Assembly: GCF_021603645.1 (NCBI RefSeq)
Contig: NZ_BQHJ01000001.1
Location: forward strand, 434,001-498,000
Length of the DNA stretch: 64,000 bases
From: Pseudomonas pseudonitroreducens
Lineage (GTDB): Bacteria > Pseudomonadota > Gammaproteobacteria > Pseudomonadales > Pseudomonadaceae
Direction of reading: 5' to 3'
Positions 1 through 7,950 of this stretch are shown piece after piece (positions within the stretch are counted from its first letter, which is position 1; the number at the start of each line of letters is the position of its first letter). The notes beneath the pieces were generated by a model. That model did not search any database, was not told the origin of the DNA, and saw only the letters and a list, made by a program, of their open reading frames with translations. The position numbers and the translations under genes were made by a program.

Positions 1-828
1 CAGTTCCTGCCAGATGCCGCGCACGGCCCCGGCGGTGTAGGCGGGGTGCTCGAGGAGCGACATGTAGGTCTGTGCGCTGCAGCCCTGGGGAATCTGTCCG
101 GTGGCAACCAGCGAGGTGCCGTCGAACTGGGTGACCGGGTTGAAGCGCAGTTTCGGCCAGGCCGGGCAGGCAGCGGCCTTGCTCACCTGGATCTGGTTGT
201 CGATGCGCACGTTTGCCAGCGGCGGGTCCATCAGCACGGTGGCCTTGCTGCCTTCGGTGCGGATAACCAGGCGCACACTCTTCAGGTTGACCATCAGCGA
301 GTCGGGGCCGACCAGGAAGGGTTTGTTGTCGTCGCCGCCGTCGTCATTGAACACCGGCAATTGCGGAATATTGAAGTAGCTGCGGTCCAGCACCAGATCG
401 CCGGTGACCTTGCGCACGCCGTTGGCGCGCAGGTCGCGCATCATCAGCCAGAGCTTCTCCAGGTTCAGCTTCGGATCGCCGCCGCCCTTGAGGTAGAGGT
501 TGCCATTGAGGGTGCCATCCTTGAGCTGGCCATCAGTGTAGAACTCGGTCTGCCACTGATAGGTCGGACCGAGCATTTCCAGGGCGGCGTAGGTGGTGAA
601 CAGCTTCATGGTCGACGCCGGGTTCACCGAGACGTCGGCGTTGAAATAGGTAGCGTTACCAGGGCCTTCCAGGGGAATCATCACCAGCGACAGGGCATCG
701 TCTGTGAGTTTGCTGGCCCTCAGCGCTTTCTGTACGCGTTCGGGCAAGGTGCCATTGATCTGGGCAACGGCTGGCAAGGCGAGGGGCAATAAAGTAGCGA
801 GAGCGAGGACACGCAGAGACTTGAACAT
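1..828 (-). CDS. dacB: D-alanyl-D-alanine carboxypeptidase/endopeptidase (PBP4), 3' end outside window
   Basis: A low-molecular-mass penicillin-binding protein of the S13 (DacB/PBP4) family, which trims or cleaves peptide crosslinks of peptidoglycan in the periplasm. The first 276 codons are present and the gene runs off the left edge. A signal peptide (about residues 1-22, ending in LPAVAQ) is followed by the catalytic SxxK tetrad Ser72-Thr-Met-Lys75. The later SxN and KTG motifs lie outside the window. The start is the ATG at 828. In P. aeruginosa loss of this protein derepresses AmpC beta-lactamase (established knowledge); nagZ, another member of that circuit, is also in this window. Family call is firm; completeness cannot be judged. 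Confidence 0.93.
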   Translation of the reverse strand, partial: MFKSLRVLALATLLPLALPAVAQINGTLPERVQKALRASKLTDDALSLVMIPLEGPGNATYFNADVSVNPASTMKLFTTYAALEMLGPTYQWQTEFYTDGQLKDGTLNGNLYLKGGGDPKLNLEKLWLMMRDLRANGVRKVTGDLVLDRSYFNIPQLPVFNDDGGDDNKPFLVGPDSLMVNLKSVRLVIRTEGSKATVLMDPPLANVRIDNQIQVSKAAACPAWPKLRFNPVTQFDGTSLVATGQIPQGCSAQTYMSLLEHPAYTAGAVRGIWQEL

Positions 829-1083
829 AGAAAAGATGACATCCCAGTGGTCGGGCATTGACTTGATAAAATGAAAAGATGAAGCGCAACACTACAGATG
901 AAATACTCCCTGTTGGATCGGGAGCTGCGGCACATTATGCCGCAAGCCGTTCCAGGATGCGCAGGCCTTCGAATGCCAGTCGTCTCGGAGAAGCTCCTCG
1001 GGAGATTAACTGCGCAAGTCCCGGATATGTTCCTGTCACAGTCGTATATCGAGCGGCGAAAGCCCTCCCGAGGAGAGAGTCAT

Positions 1084-1431
1084 ATGGCTACCCAGCGTTC
1101 CCGTCGTTTACGCAAGAAGTTGTGTGTCGATGAGTTCCAGGAACTCGGCTTCGAGTTGAGCTTCCAGTACAGGGAAGGGCTGGGCGAAGCGGCAATCGGC
1201 GAATTCATGCAGCGCTTTGCGGCTGTCGCGGTCGAGCCCAGCGATCTGGTCTACAGCGGCTGCGATGAGTATGGATTCATCTGCCTGGCTCGGCGCGGCT
1301 CGGTGAGTGCCGAGCAGCGGGAGTTTATCGACGGATGGCTGAAGCAGCAGCCGGAGCTCGCTGGTTTCAACCTCAGCCCGCTGATCGATGCCTGGTATCC
1401 GGACCAGCCGGTCAATTCCTCGGCTCGGTGA
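1084..1431 (+). CDS. yggL: YggL-family (DUF469) 50S ribosome-binding protein
   Basis: A 115-residue protein of the YggL/DUF469 family, described in E. coli as associating with the 50S ribosomal subunit. It opens with a basic run (RSRRLRKKL) followed by a compact acidic domain with FQELGFELSF and YSGCDEYGFICLARRG. The frame stays open upstream to 898, but the ATG at 1084 is chosen because a GAGGAGAG Shine-Dalgarno sits just before it and homologues begin MATxRSRRLRKKL. Its last 20 bases overlap the 3' end of the convergent receiver gene, so the two transcripts would be antisense at their ends. Confidence 0.85.
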   Translation: MATQRSRRLRKKLCVDEFQELGFELSFQYREGLGEAAIGEFMQRFAAVAVEPSDLVYSGCDEYGFICLARRGSVSAEQREFIDGWLKQQPELAGFNLSPLIDAWYPDQPVNSSAR

Positions 1432-1828
1432 GGCTGAGCCCTCTATCCGCCTCGAGCGCATGCAGCAGCGCCCACTGATCGAGCGGCTTCGCCAGGCAGG
1501 CGAGGACGGGTAGGCCCTGCTCGCGCAGGTCCTTCTGCAGGGCCTGCAGTTCACCAGCTTCGCGGCAACTCAGGAAGACCGCCTGGCGAATATGGCCTGC
1601 CTCGACCAGTTCGCTGAGCAGTTCGATGCCGTTGGTGTTCGGCAGGTTGATATCGCAGAGCAGCAGGTCAAAAGGTTCATCACGGCGTGTGCACTCTTCA
1701 CGCGCCTCGTCGGCATCAAGAGCAGGTGTCAATCTGAAGAAGCCCAACCTGTTCAGGTGCATCTGCGTGGCAATCAGCTGGAAAGGGTGATCTTCGACAA
1801 TCAGAATGCTGAATTTGTTGTCCTGCAC
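1412..1828 (-). CDS. Stand-alone receiver-domain protein, RocR-receiver-like
   Basis: A 138-residue protein consisting almost entirely of a CheY-like receiver domain. The N-terminal acidic pair is in LIVEDHPFQ, the phospho-acceptor Asp in LLLCDINLPNTNG, and the conserved Lys in CLAKPL. No output domain follows. The EDHPFQ start and the AKP end resemble the receiver of RocR, the REC-EAL protein of the Roc system, but here the EAL phosphodiesterase half is missing. It lies upstream of and divergent from rocA2-rocS2. It could act as a phosphate sink or competitor for the RocS2 phosphorelay (inference). It may equally be an ordinary single-domain regulator. Confidence 0.8.
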   Translation of the reverse strand: MQDNKFSILIVEDHPFQLIATQMHLNRLGFFRLTPALDADEAREECTRRDEPFDLLLCDINLPNTNGIELLSELVEAGHIRQAVFLSCREAGELQALQKDLREQGLPVLACLAKPLDQWALLHALEADRGLSLTEPRN

Positions 1829-2615
1829 GAAATAGGCTCCAGGAAATTACCGGTGAAGAGCGGTATCTACCAATATGGAAAGTTGCGACAGCTATGAGTT
1901 GTCTCTATTGGTACTGGTTCGGATATTCTGTGGTTTTGGCTGTCGGGCGATGCGCCAGTCTTATTGCTTGGCGAATGTTATTTGTGTTTGCGGAACAGGC
2001 TCTTCTGGTCTTCGGTAGTTGTTTTAATAGTGTTCTCATCCTGTTTTCCTTGGGGCTGGCTGCGTGCTGTGAAGCCCAGCGTTATAGGCGATAGAGGAAG
2101 GCCCATGACTGTTCTCTAGCTAATCTGGCTTGGGAGGGAAATGGGGGATGGGGTTGGCAGGACGCTCACCGGCCGTGAATGTGATGAAAGTCAGCCATTC
2201 GAGGGGGAGGCCAATCACCAGCGAGCGCAGAGGGTGCTTCTGGGACGCCCTTTCCAGAGCGATCCAATTGCCCTCGGTCAGCCCTGCGTCGGGCTGCGGC
2301 GTCCGCATTTGGCGTGTCAAAGGTCAGAGTGTGCGGATTGAGCAGGTGCATATTGCAAGGTCGGTAGGCGGGAAATGCGGCGTCAGGGTCAAGGATTCTC
2401 AGGAATCCCGGTCAGCTTTTCTGCTGTTCTTCATCAGAAAATTCTTGTCGAATTAGATATGGCGTAAAAATATTTAAGATTACTTGTAGGAATTATTTAG
2501 ATGTTGCGTAGGAAAACCCTCTAATAGCTAAAATCGAGGGTGGTTAATATCGACATGGCCTGCTCTACATATATCTTACCGAAGGACATTTTATCGAAGG
2601 GTCTGAGGGAGGAAG
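1829..2615. other. Intergenic region between the receiver gene and rocA2
   Basis: This 787-base stretch must hold the divergent promoters of the receiver gene and of rocA2. The last 200 bases (about 2440-2610) are AT-rich and look like a promoter or regulator-binding region. A 66-codon plus-strand frame at 1894-2094 would give a hydrophobic peptide, but it lacks a convincing ribosome-binding site and I do not call it. No RNA gene or repeat is recognised. Confidence 0.5.
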
Positions 2616-3245
2616 ATGATGAGCAAAGTTCTAATTGTCGATGATCACCCAGTCATTCGCATGGCGATGCGCGTGCTGTTGGAAAAGGAAGGCCATGTCA
2701 TCGTTGGTGAGACCGACAACGGCGTGGATGCTCTCTCGCTTGTCAAGGACCTGATCCCCGACCTGGTTGTTCTGGATATCGGCATTCCTCGCCTTGATGG
2801 CCTGGAGGTGATCAGCCGTATCTCCGCCTTCGAGTTGCCACTCAAGGTACTGGTGCTGACCGGGCAGAGCGCCTCTTTGTTCGCCATGCGCTGCATGCAG
2901 GCAGGTGCATCGGGTTTCGTCTGCAAGCAGGGCGGGCTGGCGGAGTTGATCAGCGCGGTCAATGCCGTGGTCGCCGGCTACAACTATTTCCCCAGCACGG
3001 CGGTGCGCCAGACGCGCCGCAACAATGGCCAGATGGACGATCAGGAGCTTATCCAGCGTCTGTCTGATCGCGAAATGGCCGTACTCCAGTACCTGGCGAA
3101 CGGCTATTCGAACAAGGAAATCTCCGAGCAGATGTTCATCAGCAACAAGACGGTCAGCACCTACAAGACCCGGCTGCTGCTGAAGCTCAATGCCCACTCG
3201 CTGGTCGATCTGATCGAGTTTGCCAAGCGGAATGCATTGGTCTGA
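2616..3245 (+). CDS. rocA2: LuxR/NarL-family response regulator, RocA2-like
   Basis: A 209-residue response regulator with an N-terminal receiver (acidic pair in LIVDDHP, phospho-acceptor Asp54 in VVLDIGIPRLDG, Thr in VLTGQ and Lys in FVCKQGG). The C-terminal LuxR-type helix-turn-helix starts at LSDREMAVLQYLANG and contains NKEISEQMFISNKTVSTY. A GGGAGGA ribosome-binding site precedes tandem ATGs at 2616 and 2619; either could be used. It ends 5 bases before the sensor gene, so the two form an operon. The match in architecture and location to the P. aeruginosa RocA2-RocS2 pair (regulation of Cup fimbriae) supports the name; targets in this strain are inferred. Confidence 0.85.
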   Translation: MMSKVLIVDDHPVIRMAMRVLLEKEGHVIVGETDNGVDALSLVKDLIPDLVVLDIGIPRLDGLEVISRISAFELPLKVLVLTGQSASLFAMRCMQAGASGFVCKQGGLAELISAVNAVVAGYNYFPSTAVRQTRRNNGQMDDQELIQRLSDREMAVLQYLANGYSNKEISEQMFISNKTVSTYKTRLLLKLNAHSLVDLIEFAKRNALV

Positions 3246-3250
3246 GGTGT

Positions 3251-6200
3251 GTGATGTGCCGCTTCCGCTTTCTTGTCGGTGTGTTGTTACTCATCTGTTG
3301 CGGATGGGTAATGGCGGAGCAGCGCGAGTGGACCCCGATCAACCTGCTGGCTCGTTCGAGCGACGAGCCAGTCAAGGTGCAACTGAGCGACACCGACTGG
3401 CAATGGCTCAGAGACAAACGCACGCTGAGGCTGGGCGTGACCGCGCCGGACTATGCCCCCTTCGATATTACCGGCAGCGGGACTGATCTGGAGGGCATCA
3501 CGGCCGATGTCGTCGGCGTCATTGCCGATGCGCTCAATGTCCGCATCGAAGTACGACGTTATCCCGACCGCGATGCCGCTGTAGCGGCGTTGTCTCGCGG
3601 TGATATCGATCTGTTGAGTCGCGCCACGGGATACGAAGCCGCACGGCCGGACGTTGTGCTTTCCGTACCGTACTTTTCCAACCAGCCGGTCATCATCGGG
3701 CCGGAAAGCACGCGCCTGGAAAGCAACGGGCAACTGGTTGGCAAGCGTATTGCCGTGGTCAGCGACTACTACCCGGCGGATGATCGCGACAAATACCTGG
3801 CCGGCGCCACGGTACAAAGCTACCAGTCGGTGCGCCGCGCGCTGGAAGCGGTTGCCTTCGGCCAGGCGGATCTGTTCGTCGGCGATGCCTTCAGTGCCCA
3901 GTACCTGATCAGCCAGGGCTATCTGGCCAATCTCAAACTGCTCAACTTTGCCAGCTTCAACGGCCAGGGTTTCAGTTTTGCCTTGAATGCATCCGACCGG
4001 ACACTGTTGGGCATCATCGATCGTACCCTGGACGCCATCCCGCGGCAGGCAGAAACGGCCATTCAGCGACGCTGGAGTTCTGGTGGTATCAGCGCGATCG
4101 CTGGCCAGCAGCTCATCCTGACCCCCCAGGAGCAGCGCTGGGTGGAGCGCCATCCGCGGCCGAAGGTCGTGATTGACCAGGCGTTGGCTCCCGTTTCGTT
4201 CTTTGATGCCCAGGGTCAGTTCCGTGGCATCGCTGCCGACTTGCTGGAGCTTATCCAGAGCCGTACCGGGGTCGAATTCGATGTGCGTCCGCAGCCAAGC
4301 GTCACGGCGATGCTGGAGCAGCTACGTACGGGAAAGGCCGATGTGATTGCGGCACTGACACCGACCATCCGACGCGAGGAGTGGCTGGGATTCACTCGCC
4401 CCTACATGACGGCGTCCTTCGTAGTCGTGGTGCCTGGCGGTAGTGATTGGCTGCACAGCCTGGATGACCTCGATGGCCACCGTGTCGCTGTTCCCAGAGG
4501 TTCGGTCATCGCGGACTTCATGCGCGCCCGCTACCCGCAGGTAAAACTGCTGGAAGTCGAGAACAATGTCGACGACCTGCCCATGATCAGTGAAGGAAAG
4601 GTGGACGCCGGCATTCACCTGCTGTCGTCGGCCAATTATCTGATCTCCCGCTATTACCCGGATCTCAAGATTGCCCTGGCTCTGGACAGCGAGCCTGGAC
4701 AGTTTTCGCTGGCAGTGTCCCAGGCGGACCCGGAGTTGCTCAGTATTCTCAACAAGGCGCTGTTGGCCATCTCGCCCGAGGACTTGAGCAATATCACCAC
4801 GCGCTGGTCGGCCAGTGTGGAAAGGCCGGACAGCATCTGGCAGGGCTACCGCCAGCAGTTCATTCAGCTTGCCTGGGCAGCGGCACTGGCGTTGTTCATC
4901 GTGCTGCTGTGGAACTGCTGGCTGTGGCGCAAGGTGCGCCGTCGGCGGGATTCGGAGAAAGAACTCAGCTACCGCCTCGAGTTCAAGCGTGCGCTGATCG
5001 ATGGCATTCCTCAGCCCGTGGCGGTGCGTGATCACGAGGGGCGCCTGATCACCTGCAATATCGGTTTCCTCAAGGAGACCGGGATGCCTCGCGAATCGGC
5101 GGAAGGTTCGAGAATCGTCGATTGCCCCTGGTTGCAGTCGAGCGATGCCGAGGCGCTGCAGGAAATTCATCAGCATGCCATGGGTCAGGACGGCAAGGTG
5201 GCCTCCGATCTGATCCTGCAGATTCACAATGAAGTTCGCGAGATACATTACTGGGCCACGCCTTACCGCGGGCCGGCTGGCGAAATCTCCGGCGTGGTGA
5301 CCGGCTGGATCGATGTCACCGAGCGCGAGCGGCTGCACCACCAGCTTGAGGCAGCGAAGGAGCAGGCCGAAGAAGCGAACCGGGCGAAGAGTACTTTCCT
5401 GGCCACCATGAGCCATGAAATCCGTACGCCGATGAATGCGGTGATCGGCATGCTGGAGCTGGCGCTGACCCGGGCCGACCAGGGGCATTGGGATCGCGAG
5501 CCGGTCGAGGTGGCCTATGATTCGGCGCATTCCCTGCTCACGCTGATCGGCGACATTCTCGACGTGGCGAAGATCGAGTCCGGGCGTTTGACGCTGATGC
5601 CGGAACGCGCCCACCTGCGCGAGCTGGTTGAGTCCGTAGCGCGCGTATTCGATGGGCTGGCGCGGCAGAAGGCGCTGGAGCTGCGGATGGAAATCGAGGC
5701 GGAGGCCGCCTGCGATGTGTTGATCGATCCGCTGCGGTTCAAGCAGATACTGTCGAACCTGGTCAGCAACGCCATCAAGTTCACTGACTTCGGCTACGTG
5801 AAGATTCGTGTCCATGGCGAGCGTGTTGCCGGCGAACGTCTGGCCCTTGAGGTCAGCGTGCAGGACAGCGGGATCGGTATCTCCGCGGAGGAAAAGCGCC
5901 AGTTGTTCGAACCCTTCAGCCAGGTCGCCCGTGGCGGCAGTGCCAGTCGCGGCGGCACGGGCCTGGGACTCACCATCTGCCGCAAGCTGGCGGAGATGAT
6001 GGGGGGCACGGTGCGCATGGAAAGCCGGCCCGGCGAGGGCACCACGGTCACGGTTCGCCTCTTGCTGCAGACCCTGGAAAGCCTTCCCGAATGTGCTGTG
6101 AGCCAGGCCGTGATGGTCCCGGCGACAAGCCAGTCGCTGAAGGTACTGGTGGTCGATGACCATGCTGCCAACCGGATGCTGTTGACCCAGCAACTGAAAC

Positions 6201-6898
6201 ACCTGGGCCATCGGGTCGAAGTGGCATCCGACGGTTCCCAGGCACTCCAGCAATGGCATCCGGGTGATTTCGACCTGGTGATCACCGACTGCAACATGCC
6301 GGTGCTCAATGGTTATGACCTGGCTCGGCGAATTCGCGAGCTTGAAAGCGAAATGGAGGCCGAACCCTGCGCGATCTTCGGGTTCACGGCCAACGCCCAG
6401 CCCGACGAGATAGAGAACTGCCGGCGGGCTGGCATGGACGATTGCCTGTTCAAACCCATCGGCCTGGATAACCTGCGCGCGCGGCTGGCTGCCGTCGCGA
6501 AGATTTCGATTGCCCGGCAAGACCAGGAGACTGTGGAAGAGGAGCTGGTCGCTGGATTCGATCTGTCCTCCCTGAGGGAAATGACAGGTGGCAATCCTGG
6601 CCTGATTCGCCGCCTGCTGGAGGAGTTGCACAGCAGCAATCGAGTCGATATCGACCAGGTCCGCCCGCTCTGGGAGGCGGGGGACTGGAAGCAGTTGGGC
6701 GATCTGGCCCACCGCATGAGGGGCGCGGCTCGACTGGTCAATGCGGACAGGCTGCAGGAGCTCTGTAGCAAGCTCGAAGACGGCTGCCGGGACGCGCTCG
6801 ACAGCGAGGAGCTGCGCAATCGGGCGCTGGCAGTGGAGCAGGAGATGGCGAGCTTGCAGGACGATTTGCTGCAGCAACTGCGCAAGCTGGCCGCCTAG
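3251..6898 (+). CDS. rocS2: Hybrid sensor histidine kinase with two periplasmic substrate-binding domains, RocS2-like
   Basis: A 1215-residue BvgS/RocS-type unorthodox kinase. In order: signal peptide (to about residue 22, WVMA), two family-3 solute-binding domains (about 55-270 and 300-515), a membrane segment (about 537-556), a PAS domain (about 575-690), HisKA with His722 in SHEIRTPMN, an HATPase with NAIKFT, DSGIGI and GTGLGL, a receiver with Asp1013 in ITDCNMP, and an Hpt domain with His1154 in LAHRMRG. All phosphorelay residues are present. Start is GTG 3251 or ATG 3254. It is co-transcribed with the LuxR-type regulator just upstream and probably phosphorylates it through the internal relay. 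Confidence 0.9.
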   Translation: MMCRFRFLVGVLLLICCGWVMAEQREWTPINLLARSSDEPVKVQLSDTDWQWLRDKRTLRLGVTAPDYAPFDITGSGTDLEGITADVVGVIADALNVRIEVRRYPDRDAAVAALSRGDIDLLSRATGYEAARPDVVLSVPYFSNQPVIIGPESTRLESNGQLVGKRIAVVSDYYPADDRDKYLAGATVQSYQSVRRALEAVAFGQADLFVGDAFSAQYLISQGYLANLKLLNFASFNGQGFSFALNASDRTLLGIIDRTLDAIPRQAETAIQRRWSSGGISAIAGQQLILTPQEQRWVERHPRPKVVIDQALAPVSFFDAQGQFRGIAADLLELIQSRTGVEFDVRPQPSVTAMLEQLRTGKADVIAALTPTIRREEWLGFTRPYMTASFVVVVPGGSDWLHSLDDLDGHRVAVPRGSVIADFMRARYPQVKLLEVENNVDDLPMISEGKVDAGIHLLSSANYLISRYYPDLKIALALDSEPGQFSLAVSQADPELLSILNKALLAISPEDLSNITTRWSASVERPDSIWQGYRQQFIQLAWAAALALFIVLLWNCWLWRKVRRRRDSEKELSYRLEFKRALIDGIPQPVAVRDHEGRLITCNIGFLKETGMPRESAEGSRIVDCPWLQSSDAEALQEIHQHAMGQDGKVASDLILQIHNEVREIHYWATPYRGPAGEISGVVTGWIDVTERERLHHQLEAAKEQAEEANRAKSTFLATMSHEIRTPMNAVIGMLELALTRADQGHWDREPVEVAYDSAHSLLTLIGDILDVAKIESGRLTLMPERAHLRELVESVARVFDGLARQKALELRMEIEAEAACDVLIDPLRFKQILSNLVSNAIKFTDFGYVKIRVHGERVAGERLALEVSVQDSGIGISAEEKRQLFEPFSQVARGGSASRGGTGLGLTICRKLAEMMGGTVRMESRPGEGTTVTVRLLLQTLESLPECAVSQAVMVPATSQSLKVLVVDDHAANRMLLTQQLKHLGHRVEVASDGSQALQQWHPGDFDLVITDCNMPVLNGYDLARRIRELESEMEAEPCAIFGFTANAQPDEIENCRRAGMDDCLFKPIGLDNLRARLAAVAKISIARQDQETVEEELVAGFDLSSLREMTGGNPGLIRRLLEELHSSNRVDIDQVRPLWEAGDWKQLGDLAHRMRGAARLVNADRLQELCSKLEDGCRDALDSEELRNRALAVEQEMASLQDDLLQQLRKLAA

Positions 6899-6925
6899 CC
6901 CCTAACCTCTGGACTGTGCGCCGCT

Positions 6926-7642
6926 TCAGCTCGGGCTGGAGCGGCCGGTCATCTCGCGCGCCATCTCGGTCGCGTAGCTGTCGGTCATCCCGGCGATGAA
7001 GTCGATGACCCGAAGGAATGCGCGATAGAGCGTCCAGTCCGGGTCGGGGGCGTTGTTGCCGAGCAGGTCGAGGATGCGCTGGTTCTTGAAGGACGGCGTA
7101 TTCTGGCCGTACTGCTCCAGCGCTGCGCCACAGAACGAGTTCAGCAGGATTTCCAGGGTGGTGTAGGCGCCGATCTCGTGCAACGTCTTGCGCTTGTCCT
7201 GGAATATTTTCTCCCGTGCCATGCCCTTGGCCCGCTGCACGCAGCGCTTGGCCGGACCATGCATATGTTCCACCAGGTCACCTTGCAGATTCCCCGCCAG
7301 CAGGGTCTTCTCCTGTTCGACGAAGGCGCGGGCAGCAGCATTGGTCAGGTGCTCGATCGCCTTGCCGCGCAGGATGGCCAGCTTACGCCGGCGCGAATCC
7401 CGGGGACCGAGCTGGCGATAGGTTTCCGGCAGGTCGTCGCCGACCAGATCGAGCAGCAGCGACTCGACTTCCGCGTAATCGAGCAAGTCCATTTCCAGGC
7501 CGTCTTCCAGGTCGATCAGGCCGTAGCAGATGTCGTCCGCCGCCTCCATCAGATAGACCAGCGGATGGCGTGCCCAGCGTTCGTTCTCCACTTGCGGCAT
7601 GCCCAGCTTGTGGGTGATCTGCTCGAGTAGCGGCAGCTCGCT
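6926..7642 (-). pseudogene. dgt: 3' fragment of native dgt (dGTPase-like), cut off by insertion
   Basis: This encodes the C-terminal 238 residues of the resident dGTPase-like HD-domain protein, beginning at the Ser-Glu-Leu codons and running through [16 protein letters not shown] to the end [12 protein letters not shown]. Joined to the 5' fragment at 13444-14067 and counting the duplicated 9 bases once, it restores a 443-residue protein in frame, the usual length for Pseudomonas dgt. The fragment lacks the N-terminal HD metal-binding residues and cannot be active alone. The frame continues about 15 codons into the inserted DNA to an ATG at 7687, but no good ribosome-binding site is apparent there. 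Confidence 0.95.
7634..7642. repeat. Left copy of the 9-bp direct repeat flanking the insertion
   Basis: CAGCTCGCT here is repeated exactly at 13444-13452. On the dgt coding strand it reads AGCGAGCTG (Ser-Glu-Leu). Bases on either side differ at the two junctions, so the identity is exactly 9 bp. This is what a staggered-cut transposition or a short recombination core would leave. Confidence 0.9.
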
Positions 7643-7649
7643 CTTGGTA

Positions 7650-7677
7650 ATTACACAACCACTTCTTATATTGATTG
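7650..7677 (+). repeat. Left imperfect terminal inverted repeat of the dgt insertion
   Basis: Counting inward from each edge of the insert, positions 8-35 of the left end match positions 8-35 of the reverse complement of the right end (13409-13436) at 18 of 28 bases without gaps, including ACA-CCA and ATATT blocks. The outermost 7 bases do not match. This suggests symmetrical protein-binding sites but is not a classical transposon tip. Confidence 0.45.
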
Positions 7678-7873
7678 CGGGGTACACATAAATAGGTATT
7701 TTCCGGCAGATTTTTCTTTGGATTCAGTTTCTTAGGGTTTGATGCTTCAGTGGGTAAGATTTTGCCAAATGCTTTTTCTGTCCATGTGGTCAGGATTTGA
7801 TTGGCAAGGTATAGATGTTCGAGAGCATTTGATGACTTGTAATTTTAATGGCCTTAAGCTATGAGTGCATTGT

Positions 7874-7882
7874 GGGGGGGGG
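7874..7882 (+). repeat. Nine-G homopolymer tract upstream of the GGDEF-EAL gene
   Basis: A run of nine G residues lies about 70 bases before the ATG of the heme-PAS GGDEF-EAL gene, inside otherwise AT-rich DNA. Such tracts are prone to slippage and can change promoter spacing. No promoter boxes were firmly identified, so a phase-variable role is only a possibility. Confidence 0.6.
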
Positions 7883-7950
7883 CTGCGGGCTAAGCCTGCT
7901 AGAACTCCGTTGCTAGGATGCTTTTTGAGTAGCTCATCGGTAGTATCTAA

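Noticed and set aside
1894-2094. Possible 66-residue hydrophobic peptide gene
   Set aside because: No ribosome-binding site, odd Cys/Trp-rich composition and no family resemblance.
4322-6877. An 851-codon minus-strand frame opposite rocS2
   Set aside because: Shadow of a kinase gene with all phosphorelay motifs on the other strand.
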